This document shows positions 1 to 6,215 of a stretch of 11,415 nucleotides of DNA, one piece after another. The position numbers and the translations under genes were made by a program. Below the pieces are notes generated by a model that had not been told where the DNA came from, did not search any database, and worked only from the letters and a program-made list of their open reading frames with translations. This DNA is from Xanthobacteraceae bacterium. Its GTDB lineage: Bacteria; Pseudomonadota; Alphaproteobacteria; Rhizobiales; Xanthobacteraceae. Every line of letters begins with the position of its first letter. The stretch's first letter is position 1. The DNA lies in NCBI GenBank assembly GCA_030037185.1, contig JASHRR010000059.1, positions 1 to 11,415 of the forward strand. The letters are read 5' to 3'.

Positions 1-495
1 GACGACGTTCTGCGCCGGGACAATCCGCTTGGCAAAATTCCCGTGCTGGTGACCCCGCAGGGCAAGTCGATCTACGACAGTCGCGTCATCCTGGAATATC
101 TCGATCACGCGGCCGGCGGCGGCGTTATCATTCCGGACCGCTGGCCGGCGCGGCTCGAGGCCCTCACCGTTCAGGCGATGTGCGACGGCATCATGGATGC
201 CTGCATCTTGATCATCTATGAGGCGCGGCACCGGCCACCGGCGCTCCATCATCAGCCTTGGCTCGACTATCAGCGCGGCAAGGTCGTGCGTGGACTCAAA
301 GCGCTCGCCCAGACGGCGCCCGATCCAGCGCGGTTCGATGTCGGCACTGTCACCGCAGCGTGCATGCTCGGCTATCTTGACCTGCGCCGTCAGGTCGCCT
401 GGCGCAAAGACTTTCCCGAGCTGGCACCGTGGCTTGATGCCTTTCGTGCCAACCATCCCGAATTTGACGCAACCGCGCCGCCGGAGAATCCGTAA
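1..495 (+). CDS. Glutathione S-transferase-like protein (5' end outside the window)
   Basis: The frame is open from the first base to TAA at 493-495, giving the last 164 residues of a protein whose start lies to the left. The opening residues contain NPLGKIPVL, the loop of the thioredoxin-like GST domain that carries the cis-proline. YDSRVILEYLD follows, matching the E/D-S glutathione-binding motif and the start of the next helix. The rest is helical, as expected for the GST C-terminal domain (for example LDAFRANHPEF near the end). GSTs are cytosolic dimers of about 200-230 aa, so roughly 40-60 N-terminal residues, including the catalytic Ser/Cys/Tyr, are missing here and the GST class cannot be named. 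The next gene on this strand is about 800 bp away, so no operon link is visible. Family assignment is confident; the substrate is unknown. Confidence 0.85.
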   Translation, partial: DDVLRRDNPLGKIPVLVTPQGKSIYDSRVILEYLDHAAGGGVIIPDRWPARLEALTVQAMCDGIMDACILIIYEARHRPPALHHQPWLDYQRGKVVRGLKALAQTAPDPARFDVGTVTAACMLGYLDLRRQVAWRKDFPELAPWLDAFRANHPEFDATAPPENP

Positions 496-1293
496 GCCCC
501 GCGTCGCCCTTTTAGCTGGATTGACCGCTCGCGAAAACCGGTGCTGCGGGTGATCCAGCATGGCCTGGATTGACGCCCTTGCATAAAGATCACGCTCGCT
601 CGGCGCGGTGCGAGGACGGTGCTTGGAGCGAATGCCGCCGAGCTTCCTGCCGGGTGTCCGGCAGCCGGCGGAGGTGCGGTGCAGGCACGGCAAGTCGCAC
701 CGAGGATCTTGGCAGGCCGCCTCTGCCTTGACGGCCGCGCGCACACACGCGAAGGCGGGCAAATGCCGCCTTGCGGCGGCGGCGTGTCGGCAACCTGGGG
801 CTTGCCGCCGCAGTTGTGTTGAATAAGATTTTATGATCTCTCCACACGATTGGCACGCAACGCAGGGCGGGCCCCGCCCTCACCCCAGGGGAATGAACAC
901 CTCTTAAAAGCACATGAGTCGAAACAATGACTTAGGCTGCCCGGCTGCGCCGCGGCGTCGTTTCGCCAGTGGAAACCTGTCAAAATCAAGGATTTCTCCC
1001 GCTTCTTTCAAAGCCGTCCGGATGCCGCGGTCCGGTCAGGTTGGGGGAAGCTGCCGCCGCTCGGTGCCGGCGCCTGCACAGCATTGGTGCATCGCCGCAC
1101 AGGCGGATCATCTTAGTTTCGTCGCTTTGCTGTGCCGCCATGCCCCCTCGACGGGTGGGGAAGAAAGAGAGTAATAAGAGGACACGCTTGGGGCCGCTGC
1201 GGACCAGACCGTAGATTGGATGCTATCGAACGGCGTCTCCTGCGAATGGACGGGCGCTCGTTTTTTTTGATCACTTGCAGTTGGAACAGGCTG
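496..1293. other. Long intergenic region without a convincing gene
   Basis: About 800 bp lie between the GST-like gene and rfbB. Open frames exist on both strands, but their peptides are rich in Arg, Ala and Pro, lack recognisable motifs and have no clear Shine-Dalgarno. Visible structure: CTGGATTGAC occurs twice as a direct repeat (516-525 and 565-574). GCTGGAT (515-521) is inverted as ATCCAGC (553-559). There are short GC hairpins at 765-780 (6-bp stem, TTGC loop) and 864-880 (7-bp stem, GCC loop). A run of eight T residues lies at 1261-1268 but has no stem in front of it. A weak sigma70-like pair, TTGGGG at 1188 and TAGATT at 1212 with an 18-bp spacer, could serve rfbB. The region may hold decayed coding sequence, but none is recognised. 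Confidence 0.5.
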
Positions 1294-2361
1294 ATGGTGC
1301 TGATTACTGGGGGAGCTGGATTTATAGGGTCCAATCTTATTCATTATTGGATAAATTCCACAACAGAGACCGTGATTAACGTCGATAAGCTCACGTATGC
1401 TGGTAATCTAGAAAACCTTGCAGAACTGATTGATCATCCGCGATACGCCTTTTACCGCTCCGACATCGGCGATATCCAAACGATTTGTCAAATTCTTCAA
1501 AAATACAAACCAAGGGCCGTAATCAATCTCGCAGCCGAGAGCCATGTCGATCGGTCTATTCGCGACCCTGATATGTTCATCCAAACCAATGTGGTGGGTA
1601 CGCTGCGGCTCCTCAAAGCTGTCTATTCACACTGGAGCGCGCTCGGCACAAGCGAGCAGCAGGAGTTTCGCTTTCTCCACGTCTCGACCGATGAAGTCTA
1701 CGGCTCACTTGAGCCCGCCGCCCCGCCGTTCCGCGAAATCACGCCCTATGCGCCAAACAGCCCCTATGCGGCGAGCAAGGCCGCATCGGATCATCTGGTG
1801 CGCTCCTATCACCGCACCTATGGATTGCCCGTGCTCATCACCAATTGCTGCAATAATTATGGCCCTTATCAATTCCCCGAGAAATTGATCCCTCTCGTCA
1901 TTGACCGCGCCCTCGCCGGGAACTCGTTGCCGATCTATGGCGACGGCGACAACATTCGCGATTGGCTGTATGTCGCCGACCATTGCGCCGCCCTCCAGTG
2001 CGTGCTGGAGCGAGGCCGGCCGGGCGAGGCGTACAATATCGGAGCGTCCAGCGAGAAGACCAATCTCGAAGTGGTGCATCGGCTGTGTGACATCCTGGAC
2101 GAGGGCAAGCCGCGCCAGGACGGCAAGTCTTATCGCCAGCAGGTGACCTTCGTGAAGGATCGGCCGGGGCACGACCGGCGCTATGGGATTGACGCGAGCA
2201 AGGTCGAACGCGAGCTTGGCTGGAAGCCGCAGGAAACCTTCGAGAGCGGTTTGCGCAAGACGATCCGCTGGTACCTAGAAAATCAGCAATGGGTCGCAAA
2301 TGTCACAAGCGATGCTTATCGCGATTGGATCGCACTGCACTATAGTGAGCGCGCCAGTTGA
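1294..2361 (+). CDS. rfbB: dTDP-glucose 4,6-dehydratase
   Basis: Converts dTDP-D-glucose to dTDP-4-keto-6-deoxy-D-glucose, the second step of dTDP-L-rhamnose synthesis, in the cytosol. The 355-aa product has the usual family length. Visible motifs of this extended short-chain dehydrogenase: GGAGFIG at 6-12 (NAD-binding Rossmann loop), STDEVYG at 131-137 (the T-D-E catalytic residues), YAASK at 158-162 (catalytic Tyr158 and Lys162), NNYGPYQFPEKLIP at about 187-200, and DRPGHDRRY at 289-297. The frame stays open upstream to 1132, but ATG at 1294 is chosen because family members begin directly with the Rossmann strand (MVLITGGAGFIGS). The Shine-Dalgarno is weak: GGAACAGG ends only 3 bases before the ATG. 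Base composition is uneven: 20/60 GC at 1321-1380 against 42/60 at 1981-2040, suggesting a mosaic or transferred 5' part. It heads the rhamnose block; rfbC follows after 184 bp. Confidence 0.96.
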   Translation: MVLITGGAGFIGSNLIHYWINSTTETVINVDKLTYAGNLENLAELIDHPRYAFYRSDIGDIQTICQILQKYKPRAVINLAAESHVDRSIRDPDMFIQTNVVGTLRLLKAVYSHWSALGTSEQQEFRFLHVSTDEVYGSLEPAAPPFREITPYAPNSPYAASKAASDHLVRSYHRTYGLPVLITNCCNNYGPYQFPEKLIPLVIDRALAGNSLPIYGDGDNIRDWLYVADHCAALQCVLERGRPGEAYNIGASSEKTNLEVVHRLCDILDEGKPRQDGKSYRQQVTFVKDRPGHDRRYGIDASKVERELGWKPQETFESGLRKTIRWYLENQQWVANVTSDAYRDWIALHYSERAS

Positions 2362-2545
2362 AGACGTCTCTGCGCCGTCATGCCTGCGCTTTATCGATGC
2401 CTGTGATGATCGATGCCGGTCACGGGCATCGGCGTCCCGCTCCCCCGCCAGCCAGGAAGGGTAGGAAGAGCGAAGCGACGCGAACGGGCGGGACAAGCCC
2501 GGCGACGACTCCAAAATGGTCCAACACGACCGGAACGCGCTTTCG
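2362..2545. repeat. Possible palindromic intergenic repeat between rfbB and rfbC
   Basis: This 184-bp spacer begins its left arm with CGTCATGCCTGCGCT (2376-2390). It has an inner inverted repeat, GATGCC (2412-2417) with GGCATC (2425-2430). It ends with GGGCGGGACAAGCCCGGCG near 2486-2504, which itself folds on GGGC/GCCC, followed by a GACGAC stretch. The two ends are imperfect inverted copies of each other. From memory, this matches the style of repeated elements in Bradyrhizobiaceae intergenic regions, whose ends read roughly CGTCATGCCCG... and ...GGGACAAGCCCGGCCATGACG. It carries no plausible gene. Whether it is truly multi-copy cannot be judged from this window. Confidence 0.45.
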
Positions 2546-3091
2546 ATGAAAGTAATTCCAACATCGATTCCCGATGTCTTGATCTTCGAGCCGGATGTGT
2601 TCGGCGACGAGCGGGGCTTCTTGCTGGAGAGCTTCAACGCGCGAAGGTTCTGTGATGCCGCCGGCGTCAATGTCTCCTTCGTCCAGGACAATCACTCGCG
2701 CTCGCGGCGGGGGGTGCTGCGCGGTTTGCACTATCAGATCAGGCAGCCCCAGGGGAAGCTCGTGCGCGTCGTGATGGGACGCGTATTTGACGTCGCGGTC
2801 GACCTGCGAAAATCCTCTCCGGCGTTCGGCCGCTGGACGGGCGTCGAGCTGAGCGGCGACAATCATCGGCAGCTGTGGATTCCGGCCGGATTTGCCCACG
2901 GCTTCCTGGTGCTCGCGCAAAGCGCGGACTTTCTCTACAAGACGACCGACTACTATGCGCCCCAGCATGAGCGCAGCATCGCCTGGAACGATCCCGCCAT
3001 CGGCATCGCGTGGCCGACCGATGTCGAACCGACACTCTCCGCAAAAGATAAAGCGGGCGTGGCGCTTCGCGACGCAGAGGTGTTCCCGTGA
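2546..3091 (+). CDS. rfbC: dTDP-4-dehydrorhamnose 3,5-epimerase
   Basis: Epimerises C3 and C5 of dTDP-4-keto-6-deoxyglucose to give dTDP-4-keto-L-rhamnose, the third step of the pathway; a cytosolic dimer of cupin fold. With the start at 2546 the protein is 181 aa, close to the usual ~183. Visible landmarks: FGDERGFLLESF at 19-30, VLRGLHYQ at 57-64 with catalytic His62, Lys71 in GKLVRV, the cupin segment WIPAGFAHGFLVL at 111-123, Tyr131 in FLYKTTDYY, WNDP at 147-150, and LSAKD with Asp168, the likely partner of the His in the catalytic dyad. ATG at 2516 is in frame but adds MVQHDRNALS, which lies at the edge of the repeat-like spacer. ATG 2546 gives the family-like start MKVIPTSIPDV. Neither start has a strong Shine-Dalgarno. 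Its TGA overlaps the GTG of rfbD, so the two are probably translationally coupled. Confidence 0.95.
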   Translation: MKVIPTSIPDVLIFEPDVFGDERGFLLESFNARRFCDAAGVNVSFVQDNHSRSRRGVLRGLHYQIRQPQGKLVRVVMGRVFDVAVDLRKSSPAFGRWTGVELSGDNHRQLWIPAGFAHGFLVLAQSADFLYKTTDYYAPQHERSIAWNDPAIGIAWPTDVEPTLSAKDKAGVALRDAEVFP

Positions 3092-3993
3092 GGCTCATGG
3101 TCACGGGGGCCAACGGCCAGGTCGGCTGGGAACTCGGACGCAGCCTCGCGGCGCTCGGGGACGTGGTCGCACTTGACCGCCGGCAATGCGATCTCTCGCG
3201 GCCAGACCAGCTGCCCAAGCTCATTTCCGCTCTGAAGCCCGACGTCATCGTTAACGCCGCTGCCTATACGGCAGTCGACGAGGCCGAGCGCGAGGAGATT
3301 CTTGCGACGATTGTGAATGGCACTGCCGTCGGAGTGATCGCTCAGGAGGCCCACAGAACTGGCGCGCTCTTCGTCCATTACTCGACTGACTATGTGTTCG
3401 ACGGGCTCAAGGACAGCCCCTATGCGGAGGAAGACCCGCCGCATCCCCTCAATGCCTATGGACGCAGCAAGCTTAAGGGCGAGATCGCGGTCCAGCAGGC
3501 GGGCGGCTCCTATCTCGTCTTGCGCACCAGTTGGGTCTATGGTGCCCGCGGCCGAAACTTCCTGCGCACGATGCTGCGATTGTTTCGCGAGCGCGAGGAG
3601 CTGCGGGTCGTCGCCGATCAAATCGGTGGGCCGACATCGGCCACCCAGGTCGCCCATGCGACCACGCTCGCCATCGAGGCCGCCATTCGCCAGCGCGCAG
3701 ACGGCCAATTCGCGTCCGGGCTGTTCCACTTGACGGCATCGGGTGCGACCAGCTGGCACGGATTTGCCGCAGCCATCCTGGCGGGCGCAACCGACCGCGG
3801 CCTGCTTGCACCCTCCCGCGCCCCCCGCCTGGTGCCCGTCCTCAGCGCAGACTACCCGCTCACCGCCGCACGGCCGAAAAATTCGCGACTGGCCTGCGTT
3901 CGGCTGAACTGCCGCTTCGGCATTGCGTTGCCGTGCTGGAAAGAGGGGTTGTCGCTTTGCCTTGAAGAGATCCGCAGCTGCGAGCAGGCGTGA
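3088..3993 (+). CDS. rfbD: dTDP-4-dehydrorhamnose reductase
   Basis: Reduces dTDP-4-keto-L-rhamnose to dTDP-L-rhamnose with NAD(P)H, the last step of the pathway. The protein is 301 aa, normal for RmlD. Motifs: GANGQVG at 7-13 (Rossmann loop), INA-type core DVIVNAAAYTAVDEAE at 52-67, HYSTDYVFDG at 97-106, YGRSKLKGE at 124-132 with the catalytic Tyr124 and Lys128, RTSWVYG at 146-152, and RPKNSRL at 262-268, the conserved C-terminal substrate-binding turn. The start is GTG at 3088, overlapping the rfbC stop by 4 bp (GTGA). AGAGG at 3076-3080 lies 7 bases upstream and serves as Shine-Dalgarno. The C-terminus is Cys- and Leu-rich (from about residue 270) and somewhat unlike typical RmlD, but the length is normal. 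No rfbA follows it. Confidence 0.95.
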   Translation: MRLMVTGANGQVGWELGRSLAALGDVVALDRRQCDLSRPDQLPKLISALKPDVIVNAAAYTAVDEAEREEILATIVNGTAVGVIAQEAHRTGALFVHYSTDYVFDGLKDSPYAEEDPPHPLNAYGRSKLKGEIAVQQAGGSYLVLRTSWVYGARGRNFLRTMLRLFREREELRVVADQIGGPTSATQVAHATTLAIEAAIRQRADGQFASGLFHLTASGATSWHGFAAAILAGATDRGLLAPSRAPRLVPVLSADYPLTAARPKNSRLACVRLNCRFGIALPCWKEGLSLCLEEIRSCEQA

Positions 3994-4236
3994 ACCCATC
4001 TAACGCCCCGACGAACTCGCCCGCCTGCCGCAACAATTGATGCTCCAGAGGCTCTGAGGCCTTGGTACAAGCATGTCGGCGCCCGAACACCCGATCGTCA
4101 GGACCCGGTGATCATGACAGTCGAGGATTTTGGCGAAGGTCTCGTAATCGATCACGACTGGCTGCGCAGTTCGCTCTTTGCCGAACGAGGCTGGCGGTGC
4201 CGACGTGTCGTCATCGTGATGCGAACATCAAGCAAG

Positions 4237-4262
4237 CGGCCCGGGTTGTGAAGCCCGGGCCG
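4237..4262 (-). terminator. Strong GC hairpin closing the minus-strand section
   Basis: A 9-bp perfect stem, CGGCCCGGG (4237-4245) with CCCGGGCCG (4254-4262), encloses an 8-base loop. It lies 10 bases beyond the stop codon of the minus-strand 183-aa gene and 244 bases beyond the rfbD stop on the other strand. It could end transcripts from both sides. There is no long T-run on either strand, so rho-independent activity is inferred. The surrounding 3994-4271 gap holds no other convincing feature. Confidence 0.55.
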
Positions 4263-4271
4263 TATAGCGTT

Positions 4272-4823
4272 TCAGAACGGCAGTTCGCCGCGTGCCGGGA
4301 CATGTCCGCAATGCGGACATTTGCTTTTCTCGCGGCGATCCTCTTCCGCTTTAAGTTTTGCCCGCTCTTGCGCTATGTGATCGTGCCAGGCTTCGATAGA
4401 CGGATAAGAGGCGTTTTGCAAAATGCCGCGGGCAGCCACTTCGAAGACCCGCCAGTCTGGTGAAATCACCGCCACTGCCGTGACTCTTGAGGTATCGCCG
4501 GGAATCAGCGGCATGATCCGATGATCGCGCCCCTCGATGCTATATCTCCACATCGCAACGGCGTGATGTTGGCGGGTCGCAAGAGGATCCTCGTAATAAT
4601 GATCGGTAGCCACGATCCATCCGGGCGAGGCCGGAACGAGGCAGTAGTACCCTTCGGCTTCGCCAGCTACGTCCTTTGACGTTCCGTCGGCGTATTTGTA
4701 GGTGCGGGTCATTTCCCAATTCCCGTCACCATTGATTGCCAATACTTCGGCAACTTCCGTGCAGTTTGTCATGTTCGTGGCACCAAACATGCCCGCCATG
4801 TCATCGGATGTCACTGTGTTCAT
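4272..4823 (-). CDS. Hypothetical protein with C-terminal CPHCGH motif
   Basis: I do not recognise this 183-aa protein. The start ATG at 4823 is preferred over an in-frame start at 4865 because GCAGG sits 5 bases before it on the minus strand. There is no signal peptide or membrane segment, so it is probably cytosolic. The main part (about 20-140) is a mixed, aromatic-rich domain, including NWEMTRTYKYADG near 35-47, GYYCLVPASPGW near 58-69 and AMWRYSIEGRDH. A charged helix follows (about 144-168, AQERAKLKAEEDRREKSK), then CPHCGH at 169-174. This is half of a typical zinc ribbon, with Cys21 and Cys61 the only obvious other cysteines. Domain and charged tail suggest a small binding or regulatory protein, but that is inference. 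It is the last gene of the minus-strand accessory section, 101 bp after the small ORFs, and is followed by a hairpin. Base composition is less GC-rich than dxs. Confidence 0.75.
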   Translation of the reverse strand: MNTVTSDDMAGMFGATNMTNCTEVAEVLAINGDGNWEMTRTYKYADGTSKDVAGEAEGYYCLVPASPGWIVATDHYYEDPLATRQHHAVAMWRYSIEGRDHRIMPLIPGDTSRVTAVAVISPDWRVFEVAARGILQNASYPSIEAWHDHIAQERAKLKAEEDRREKSKCPHCGHVPARGELPF

Positions 4824-4924
4824 AACGACCTGCTTTCTCTTCAATTGCCGGATTCCGTCCGGCACGGATTCAAATACCCCGCATCTTCCTGGCTTGCGGG
4901 TCTTTGCGCTTCTCCTTCAATCCC

Positions 4925-5053
4925 TCAAGTTTCGCTTCCTCGCGATCTCACTCCAAATACTCCTTCGTCGGCTCGCCGCCCGGCATTCCAGGGCAGGCGA
5001 TACCGATTCGGTTCTCGCCTGGCGTCGGCGGGTATCCATTTCCCCCTGTTCAC
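4925..5053 (-). CDS. Tiny ORF overlapping the stop of the upstream small gene
   Basis: A 42-aa frame begins with GTG at 5053, which overlaps the TGA of the preceding 73-aa gene in a GTGA arrangement typical of translational coupling. It starts MNRGKWIPADARRE and ends RGSET before TGA at 4925-4927. It is basic, rich in Arg and Trp, with no recognised domain. The competing frame in the same DNA has higher third-position GC, so this call is weak: the real product may use the other frame, or the DNA may be decayed. Confidence 0.25.
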   Translation of the reverse strand: MNRGKWIPADARREPNRYRLPWNAGRRADEGVFGVRSRGSET

Positions 5054-5271
5054 ACGATGAGCATTCCCAGTGCCTCCAATTGCTGATGCCGATAGCGATC
5101 CGCCGCAGAGGTCACCATCAGATTGCCATTGTCCTTCAAACCGCCCCTGAGCCAATGGTTGGCAACGGCCAACAGAATCTTCAGCGCAGCCGGCGGGCAC
5201 TCCACAAAGACGTGACTTGAGATGATATTTTCCGGTATGAGCACAAACAGCTCATCGATTAGCTTTTTCAT
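5050..5271 (-). CDS. Small hypothetical protein, 73 aa
   Basis: ATG at 5271 is preceded on the minus strand by AGGAG (complement of 5280-5284) with an ideal 8-base spacer, the best Shine-Dalgarno in the accessory section. The ATG overlaps the TGA of the upstream ORF as ATGA. The protein starts MKKLIDELFVLIPENIISS and has a hydrophobic stretch around residues 28-40 (PAALKILLAVANHW). It then becomes polar with DRYRHQQLEALG near the end. It is too polar overall for a clear membrane protein and has no obvious signal peptide. Family and function are not recognised. Ribosome-binding site, overlap and sensible composition together make it a probable real gene of an integrated element. Confidence 0.6.
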   Translation of the reverse strand: MKKLIDELFVLIPENIISSHVFVECPPAALKILLAVANHWLRGGLKDNGNLMVTSAADRYRHQQLEALGMLIV

Positions 5272-5545
5272 AGGTCGCGCTCCTGCGCCTTAGCGCAGCT
5301 GATGTGGCGAGAGCGAATCCAGGAGTGGAGTTCGGCACTTGGATCGATCGGGATGATGATGCTAGAGTGCGGCCAGCGGCCTTTTCTTTGCACTCGCGAG
5401 CCACCCAGCCGGGGCTTGCAGCCCTTCTCTTTGGCCCAGCCGGCCGGCATGCCGTCGAATACGCCGGATGGTGATGGCCTCGCCCCGGCATGCGGCCCTC
5501 GACGAGCGCAAGATCGCCCTCCTCCGACGATATGAATCCGACCAT
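5268..5545 (-). pseudogene. Small ORF apparently broken by a frameshift
   Basis: A minus-strand frame opens with ATG at 5545, overlapping the TGA of the recombinase remnant (TGATG). It reads plausibly for about 27 codons (MVGFISSEEGDLALVEGRMP, then GRGHHHP), then turns into low-quality sequence. From about 5475 a different frame takes over with strong coding character and high third-position GC: GVFDGMPAGWAKEKG, HSSIIIPIDPSAEL and RSRHISCAKAQERDL, ending with TGA at 5268-5270 exactly on the ATG of the next gene. The simplest reading is one gene of about 90 codons with a single-base frameshift near 5475. The alternative is a shorter intact gene from ATG 5450 (60 aa), which lacks a Shine-Dalgarno. 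No family is recognised. A sequencing error cannot be excluded. Confidence 0.45.
5280..5284 (-). promoter_or_regulatory. Ribosome binding site of the 73-aa gene
   Basis: On the minus strand this reads AGGAG, eight bases before the ATG at 5271, inside the end of the preceding ORF. It decides the start of the small gene and supports coupled translation. Confidence 0.6.
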
Positions 5546-6215
5546 CAGACTTGCGCTCGCGGCGGCACCACGTCGGCCGTGCTCGCGATCGGCATCGCCC
5601 GGTATTGCGCCCGCGCATCTATGAGCCGGCGGCGCTTCTCAAGCAGCCCGCCGTGCTGATAGGCGCGCCGGGTGTCGTCACCGACGATGTGTCTTCTTGC
5701 TGACCCATTCGGGTTGGTTGTCTCGGCGCACCAGTCCTTGAAGACGTTATCGGGCAGCGCTGCGTCGTGCTTCGGCCTCGCCACCTTGCTGTTCTTCGCG
5801 AGCTGGGTGCCTTTCTAGGATGCCGGGTTCTCGCAGACCGCAATCGAGTCGATCCGGCCACACCTTCGGCCCGAGTGCGGTGCGATGCACTTCATCACCA
5901 GCCCGGTGTCGATCGCGCCGACCGGCAGTGAGCCCAGGGCCTGGTTCACGTACCTGGATAGCGACGACCTCCGTTGCCGGGTCTTCCAACCGGCGCGGTG
6001 CGCGTCGATGTCGGCCTCGATCTTCTGTGCGGCCTTTACAGCGTTGCCGGCGTCGATCCGGTCCAGTTTCAGCTGTCGCGCCTCAGCCCTCTGGCGGGCT
6101 TTGGCGAGGCTGATAGCTGGGAATGCTCCGGGCCGATCCAGCAAGCTATGGCGTTCAGCATCAAGCGGAACACCCGGCTTTTGGTGCCTTCGAGGCTGAA
6201 GCGTTCGGCGCGCAT
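5545..6215 (-). pseudogene. Remnant of a P4-type tyrosine recombinase (integrase)
   Basis: Pieces of a phage/island integrase of the P4 type appear in order on the minus strand. From ATG 6215, EGTKSRVFRLMLN matches the N-terminal DNA-binding domain. After a frameshift near 6144, FPAISLAKARQRAEARQ, AHRAGWKTRQ and GSLPVGAIDTGLVMK match the arm and core-binding region. An in-frame TAG at 5815-5817 interrupts the frame. The same frame then gives NSKVARPKHDAALP and jumps to FKDWCAETTN and RAYQHGGLLEKRRRLIDA, the C-terminal part with the catalytic-Tyr region. The segment between, which normally holds the catalytic Arg and most of the HxxR region, is deleted. Intact relatives are about 400 aa; here about 220 codons remain. 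It cannot be an active recombinase. It marks the small minus-strand ORFs downstream as cargo of a once-mobile island. No tRNA or attachment site is visible nearby. Confidence 0.8.

Noticed and set aside
851..865. TGGCACG resembling the -24 half of a sigma54 promoter
   Set aside because: The -12 GC is two bases out of phase; the GG-N10-GC rule is not met, and no gene follows closely.
590..1174. Open frames on both strands in the first large gap
   Set aside because: Arg/Ala/Pro-rich peptides, no ribosome sites and no motifs.
1251..1268. GC-rich bases followed by eight T residues as a terminator
   Set aside because: No inverted repeat precedes the T-run, so no stem can form.
1132..1293. In-frame extension of rfbB by 54 codons
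   Set aside because: The extra residues are not family-like and RmlB proteins start at the Rossmann strand, which corresponds to ATG 1294.
2953..3999. Long minus-strand ORF (348 aa) opposite rfbC and rfbD
   Set aside because: Antisense shadow of two clear genes; no recognisable motif.
4114..4251. 45-aa plus-strand ORF starting MTVEDFGEGLVIDHDW
   Set aside because: Composition is plausible, but there is no clear Shine-Dalgarno, no family is recognised, and it ends inside the hairpin loop region; too weak to call.
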